From Cyclostephanos tholiformis (taxonomy: Eukaryota > Bacillariophyta > Thalassiosirophyceae > Thalassiosirales > Thalassiosiraceae), in assembly GCA_036939975.1 (NCBI GenBank), contig JALLPB010000859.1:1-12466 (forward strand): a DNA stretch of 12,466 bases, read 5' to 3'. Below the pieces are notes generated by a model that ran no database searches, was not told where the DNA came from, and saw nothing but the letters and a program-made list of their open reading frames with translations. A program made the translations under genes and the position numbers. Shown in pieces: positions 9,371 to 12,466 of this stretch. How positions within the stretch are numbered: position 1 is the first letter of the stretch; each line of letters starts with the position of its first letter.

Positions 9371-9744
9371 GGGAGTTCCATAAGTTGTTCTTGTGTAGAA
9401 ATCTGTCCGGAAGCTATGAAGGCAATGAATATCATAGTATATGAATTCCTGTCTTATCTGAGTAGGATTCCCATTATCGCTTTTGCATTCATTCCTTGTG
9501 ACTTGGAAATGATTATCTCACACAGATGGTAGTTCTTTACCATTCAAAAATCCTACATGCATGCTAACATGCACGGTTCCAAGAAACCCTTGTTTCTTTG
9601 AACAAAAATTTACTGGGTAAGTTTTGGGAAAGCCAACCTATGTGTGCTGTCCGAGGATGTGGATGAGATGATGGTGTGCTCCCCCCTTAATATCTGTGCC
9701 ATCATAGCAATTTGCACAATGATATTGTTATGAGCACTCTAACA
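9371..9744 (-). repeat. Probable 5' LTR of element 2 (about 374 bp)
   Basis: On the minus strand it starts TGTTAGAGTG at 9744 and runs to about 9371, a few bases before the primer-binding site. Length and position fit a copia LTR. The expected CA end is not seen (the sequence reads GGAACTCCC), perhaps through mutation. The partner LTR is outside the window, so both edges are provisional. If the right edge is correct, the target duplication would begin GGTGT at 9745. Confidence 0.5.
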
Positions 9745-10262
9745 GGTGTTAGAGCATTTATATAACCTGGCAATGACTCGTCAGTTGTATGACATGTTGT
9801 GTCCTGTGCTCAATGCTGGCATGTGGGAGATGACAATACATAAATAGTAATTTGATTTCATGACCACTCATGGATCGGCCAGAGGCGGTAATTGCTAAAG
9901 CTATTTCTAGTTGTTAAACTATAGTATTGCAGTAGATTCATCAATAAATCTACCTATTGCTTTTACTATGTAACAACACATCAACAAGGCATGAATCTGC
10001 TTGAAGGCAAATGAAAAAACAATGATGATGGGACAACCAACACATGTTGAGTGAGCGCCAGTTTGCCAATAGAGGCATCATAGCTTACTGTTTAGACAAC
10101 CATGAACCGTACATCTGAGCATAGATGTGGGTCTGATAAACTGTTTTAGTAGTATCGTGTTAAGCAATGCCTAGCTTAACCTATGATTTAGACTTGTGAT
10201 AATCATATAAAAAGAATTATGAGAGTGTCAATCTACTTTGTAGAGTAGTCATACTCACATGC
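9745..10262. other. Stretch without recognised genes
   Basis: About 518 bases of AT-rich sequence with no convincing reading frame. Two small inverted repeats with 7-base arms and 8-base loops are visible: GTAGATT/AATCTAC at 9932-9953 and GTTAAGC/GCTTAAC at 10159-10180. It may contain the lost N-terminal part or 5' flank of the Ulp1-like gene that follows, but translation gives nothing I can support. Confidence 0.5.
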
Positions 10263-11513
10263 ATGTTGTATGCACTAACTCTACCATTAAACATGGCAGT
10301 ACCTACTGCAAAGATAACCAAGTCAGATGTGTTGACTTATGATCAGGTAACTCATTTTGTGTCAAAATTTTACATGTATAGTCATTTTGCAGTGTTGCTG
10401 TATGACTGTGATCATCATGTAGTTGTCTATGATGGCCTACCATGCCGCCTTGCAAAATGGGAGCCTCGTATCAGCTATACCCTCAGGAAGCATGGACTGC
10501 AAGATTACAATGACATGCCTCATGTCAAAGTAGCTAGAGGCACATATGGAGAAGAAGTTCTCAAGCTAAGATTTTCTGATCTAACTGAAATGCCTTGGCT
10601 GGTATCTAAAGATCCCAACCTCAAGCAACATGATGGAATAAACTGTGAACCAATTGCATGCATGAAGGTGTTGGAGATTTATGGTGTCATTCCAAAGAAC
10701 TTTGTTGAAGCAGCTCCAAAGATACATCCGAAGGGGTACCGCTGATTTGTGATGGAGTACTACAACAGATTTATGTCATGACACAAGAATGACATATGGT
10801 ATTGTGAGCGGGGTTAAAATCATGAGGATCGCCAAGGGCATGGAAGATGAGGAAGAGGAGAAAGATGTTGAAGATGGTGAAGACCCCCCTACAGTTGTTG
10901 TTGACTTTCAAGTACCCCCAATGACTGCAAGGTGAAGGCAAACCTAGTTCACACCTCAGAGATGCGCAAAATTGCCATGGAAAAGAAAAACAAGAGACAA
11001 GAAAAAAATGCTCTGAAGGCAATGAAGAAATGTGGTGAAGCAGCAATGAAATCTGGGGTTTTGCCAGGTGCTGTTGTAACTCTTCAGGTGGATTATGGGA
11101 CCAATTATAATCCAGAAGGTCTATTTGCAATTGTCTTTGCTGTGCAGCCAAAGAGCGGTGGAATTAAAGTTTGCTGCGAGCATGGAGTTATCACCCATGA
11201 TGGAAGTAAGGGTGTCTATTGGGTGCCAGCAGATAAATACTCCATCAAGGCTCCAGTGGGTTTGTTTGTGCCCCTCCCTGATAAGTTAGCTGAAGTGTGC
11301 AAGAAGGTGAAAGATGGACTATATGAGGAGAAAAGAAGTCCTAGGATCTCTTACAGCAAGATGCATCAACTTCAGATTAAGGCAAGGAGTCCTATCAAGA
11401 AATCAAAGGGGTGCAGCTGCAAGAATGGGACCTGTATGGCAAATTGTGACTGCAAGAGGAAGAAACTCAGGTGCCATGGTGGGTGCTCCTGCAATGATAA
11501 CTGTGGAGGATGA
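10263..11513 (+). pseudogene. Ulp1-like cysteine protease with CXC cysteine-rich tail, broken; probably transposon-derived
   Basis: The first part (10263-10742) resembles the Ulp1/SENP (C48) catalytic core: His in YSHFAVLLYD (10383-10385), Asp in VVVYDGLP (10431-10433), Gln in KQHDGINC, and Cys in INCEPIAC (10644-10646). The residue after Cys is usually Gly; here it is Glu. In-frame TGA codons follow at 10743 and 10779. An extra base near 10809-10813 and a lost base near 10931 enclose an acidic stretch (about 10846-10884). The last part, in the first frame, has a lysine-rich helix, an unassigned probably beta-rich domain (about 11064-11306) and a tail with nine Cys at 11412-11504 in CSC, CDC and CSC pairs. 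The GTG at 10932 is not a start. Ulp1 cores and CXC tails occur in eukaryotic transposons; whether this one removes SUMO-like tags is unknown. The N-terminus was not found. Confidence 0.7.
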
Positions 11514-11541
11514 GCTTAGGTCTATTTAGGAAAACTTGGTA

Positions 11542-11654
11542 GGATTCTTGTGGAAGACATTAGGATTGTTTGCAGGGATTGTTTTGGATTGTTTGCACAG
11601 CTTGTTTAGGATTGTTTGCATAGCTTGCTTAGGACTGTTTAGAACTGATTAAGA
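11542..11654. repeat. Imperfect tandem repeat, 21-23 base unit
   Basis: About five head-to-tail units beginning GGATT or GGACT: 11542, 11563, 11586, 11609 and 11632. The units at 11586-11608 and 11609-11631 agree at 21 of 23 positions; the outer ones are more diverged. It lies just after the stop of the Ulp1/CXC gene. Confidence 0.75.
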
Positions 11655-11711
11655 TTTCGATACTTAAGATTGATTTGAGTGACATAAATTCTCGTAAGTA
11701 CCGTCTATGTT

Positions 11712-11745
11712 GGGGGATAAGCATCACCGGGGGATAAGCATCAGA
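11712..11745. repeat. Tandem duplication of a 17-base unit
   Basis: GGGGGATAAGCATCA occurs twice in tandem (11712-11726 and 11729-11743), each followed by two non-matching bases. It is short and recent-looking. Confidence 0.8.
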
Positions 11746-11760
11746 CACTAAATCTACCAT

Positions 11761-11829
11761 ATTTAGCACAATGCTGATGATCACAACTAATCTAAATCTG
11801 TCAATTTCTCGCCAAATCCTGTGCTAAAT
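11761..11829. repeat. Perfect 10-base inverted repeat with 49-base spacer
   Basis: ATTTAGCACA at 11761-11770 and its exact complement TGTGCTAAAT at 11820-11829. It could form a hairpin or mark the ends of a very small element; no duplicated target is obvious. Confidence 0.6.
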
Positions 11830-11869
11830 CAATACACCATGAAAAGTCCTTTCCGACAATACCCACTTT

Positions 11870-11899
11870 GTTGCACCGTTAACTGTTGCACCGTTAACT
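11870..11899. repeat. Exact 15-base tandem duplication
   Basis: GTTGCACCGTTAACT is repeated head to tail at 11870-11884 and 11885-11899, immediately before the ATG at 11904. Confidence 0.85.
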
Positions 11900-11903
11900 G
11901 TTA

Positions 11904-12432
11904 ATGGCCACCAATCAACTGACAAAGAATACAATGATAGCCGATAGCATGAAGCATCCCCCCGGCATTGTTGTTGAGATTGTCAGGACTGAGATGGGCT
12001 GCCAGGGCTGGTCCTGCAAGGAACATGCTGTGTGCAGCTCGGTGTTGGAGGAGGACATGGTTGTGTGCCTCCGAAAGGTACAAGTTTTGGTGGGGGATGC
12101 AAGGAGACTGCAATTGCATGCTATTGGGTGACAGATGGTATCGACCACTGCCGGGATTTCTTATGCACCATATGGTGGCGCACACACAGTGCTATGATGG
12201 AGCACTTGCTCAGGTGACAAGAGTGTTTGGTGGCAATGAGGAGGAGTGCAATAGGGAGGAGCGTCAACTGGTTCATGCAAACAGGGGGTACTGCCATGCA
12301 ACAATAATCTCTTGCTTGCCTATGGAGGATGAGACAAAGGCAAAGAAGCGTGTGGCAAAGAAGCATTGTTGGGGACAATGAGATGAAGCATGTTTCATAA
12401 CCAGTGATGATGAGAAGTATTCTAATTTTTAG
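11904..12432 (+). pseudogene. Broken gene of unknown function, three frames
   Basis: I do not recognise the function. One protein of about 175 codons can be followed across frames. From ATG 11904 it reads through EMGCQGWSCKEHAVC and MVVCLRKVQVLV to a shift in the five-G run 12092-12096. It then continues with KETAIACYWVTDGIDHCR to a second shift near 12151-12154, and then HHMVAHTQCYDGALAQVTRV, EERQLVHANRGYCHATII and a basic segment (KAKKRVAKK). A TGA at 12379-12381 (CGA to TGA is plausible) is followed by 16 in-frame codons ending in SDDEKYSNF and TAG at 12430. Consistent composition across the frames supports a single former gene. From memory it resembles a repetitive hypothetical family in diatoms, not checked. 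It has the same strand as the Ulp1/CXC gene and lies 390 bases downstream, so both could belong to one DNA transposon. Confidence 0.55.
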
Positions 12433-12466
12433 ACTTTTAATTAATTAGTTGAGATATAAATGATCG

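Larger units (their letters stand above)
5563..9744 (-). mobile_element. Element 2: Ty1/copia LTR retrotransposon of a second lineage, interrupted by element 1
   Basis: The minus strand shows a probable 5' LTR (9371-9744), a primer-binding site (9353-9366), Gag from 9174, protease at about 7050-7481 and integrase down to 5563. RT and RNase H should follow integrase but the sequence switches to element 1, so the rest of element 2 should lie left of element 1, outside the window. The protein motifs differ from element 1: Gag has a different fold pattern, the protease has D-S-H-A instead of D-T-x-A, and the integrase Glu is in RAELYIG. Two separate copia lineages are therefore present. The copy carries at least six frameshifts and many stops. 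Confidence 0.85.
11514..11903. other. Intergenic stretch with short repeats
   Basis: About 390 bases between the two plus-strand broken genes. Apart from the repeats listed separately I see no coding sequence, RNA gene or clear polyadenylation signal. Confidence 0.6.

Noticed and set aside
10743..10934. Introns or programmed frameshifting to join the parts of the Ulp1/CXC gene
   Set aside because: The frame changes are single-base and compensate each other, the sequence between them is still protein-like, and no GT-AG pair is needed to explain it.
10932..10934. A separate gene starting with GTG at 10932
   Set aside because: GTG is not a usual nuclear start. Protein-like sequence continues upstream in another frame, so this is the 3' part of the Ulp1-like gene.
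11901..12378. Minus-strand open frames at 11901-12185, 11915-12148 and 12121-12378
   Set aside because: They are antisense to the plus-strand protein that can be followed across frames; no family resemblance.
1..12432. An alternative genetic code with TGA read as an amino acid
   Set aside because: TGA falls mainly at expected Arg positions, for which no known code exists. TAG and TAA also interrupt the same genes, and frameshifts are present, so decay is the simpler reading.

Overview
The window looks like transposon-rich, decayed nuclear DNA of a unicellular eukaryote. Two Ty1/copia retrotransposons lie on the minus strand and two unrelated broken genes on the plus strand. Their proteins resemble, from memory, copia polyproteins typical of diatoms, so a diatom or related stramenopile alga is the best guess; this rests on family resemblance and was not searched. 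I see no intact gene, tRNA, rRNA or CRISPR array.

Region by region. (1) 1-5562, minus strand: element 1, a copia element read right to left: leader, Gag, protease, integrase, reverse transcriptase and RNase H. Its 3' end and 3' LTR are outside the window. (2) 5563-9744, minus strand: element 2, a different copia lineage, with a probable 5' LTR, a primer-binding site, Gag, protease and integrase. Its integrase reading breaks off where element 1 begins, and its RT and RNase H are absent, so element 1 appears to be inserted in element 2. (3) 9745-10262: no recognisable coding sequence. (4) 10263-11513, plus strand: a broken gene for a Ulp1-like cysteine protease followed by an acidic linker, a lysine-rich helix, an unassigned domain and a CXC-type cysteine-rich tail, probably from a DNA transposon. 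(5) 11514-11903: short tandem repeats and an inverted repeat. (6) 11904-12432, plus strand: a broken gene of unknown function that can be followed through three frames.

State of the genes. All of them carry several in-frame stops and one-base frameshifts. Many stops are TGA where the surrounding family pattern expects arginine, which fits CGA to TGA change at CpG. CpG is scarce: a hand count finds 7 in the first 600 bases. Several frameshifts fall in homopolymer runs. The retroelements once encoded the usual copy-and-paste machinery: Gag forms the particle, protease cuts the polyprotein, RT and RNase H make the DNA copy, and integrase inserts it. None of it can be expressed whole from this copy. 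No intact undescribed system was found. The least familiar material is the Ulp1/CXC gene and its downstream neighbour.
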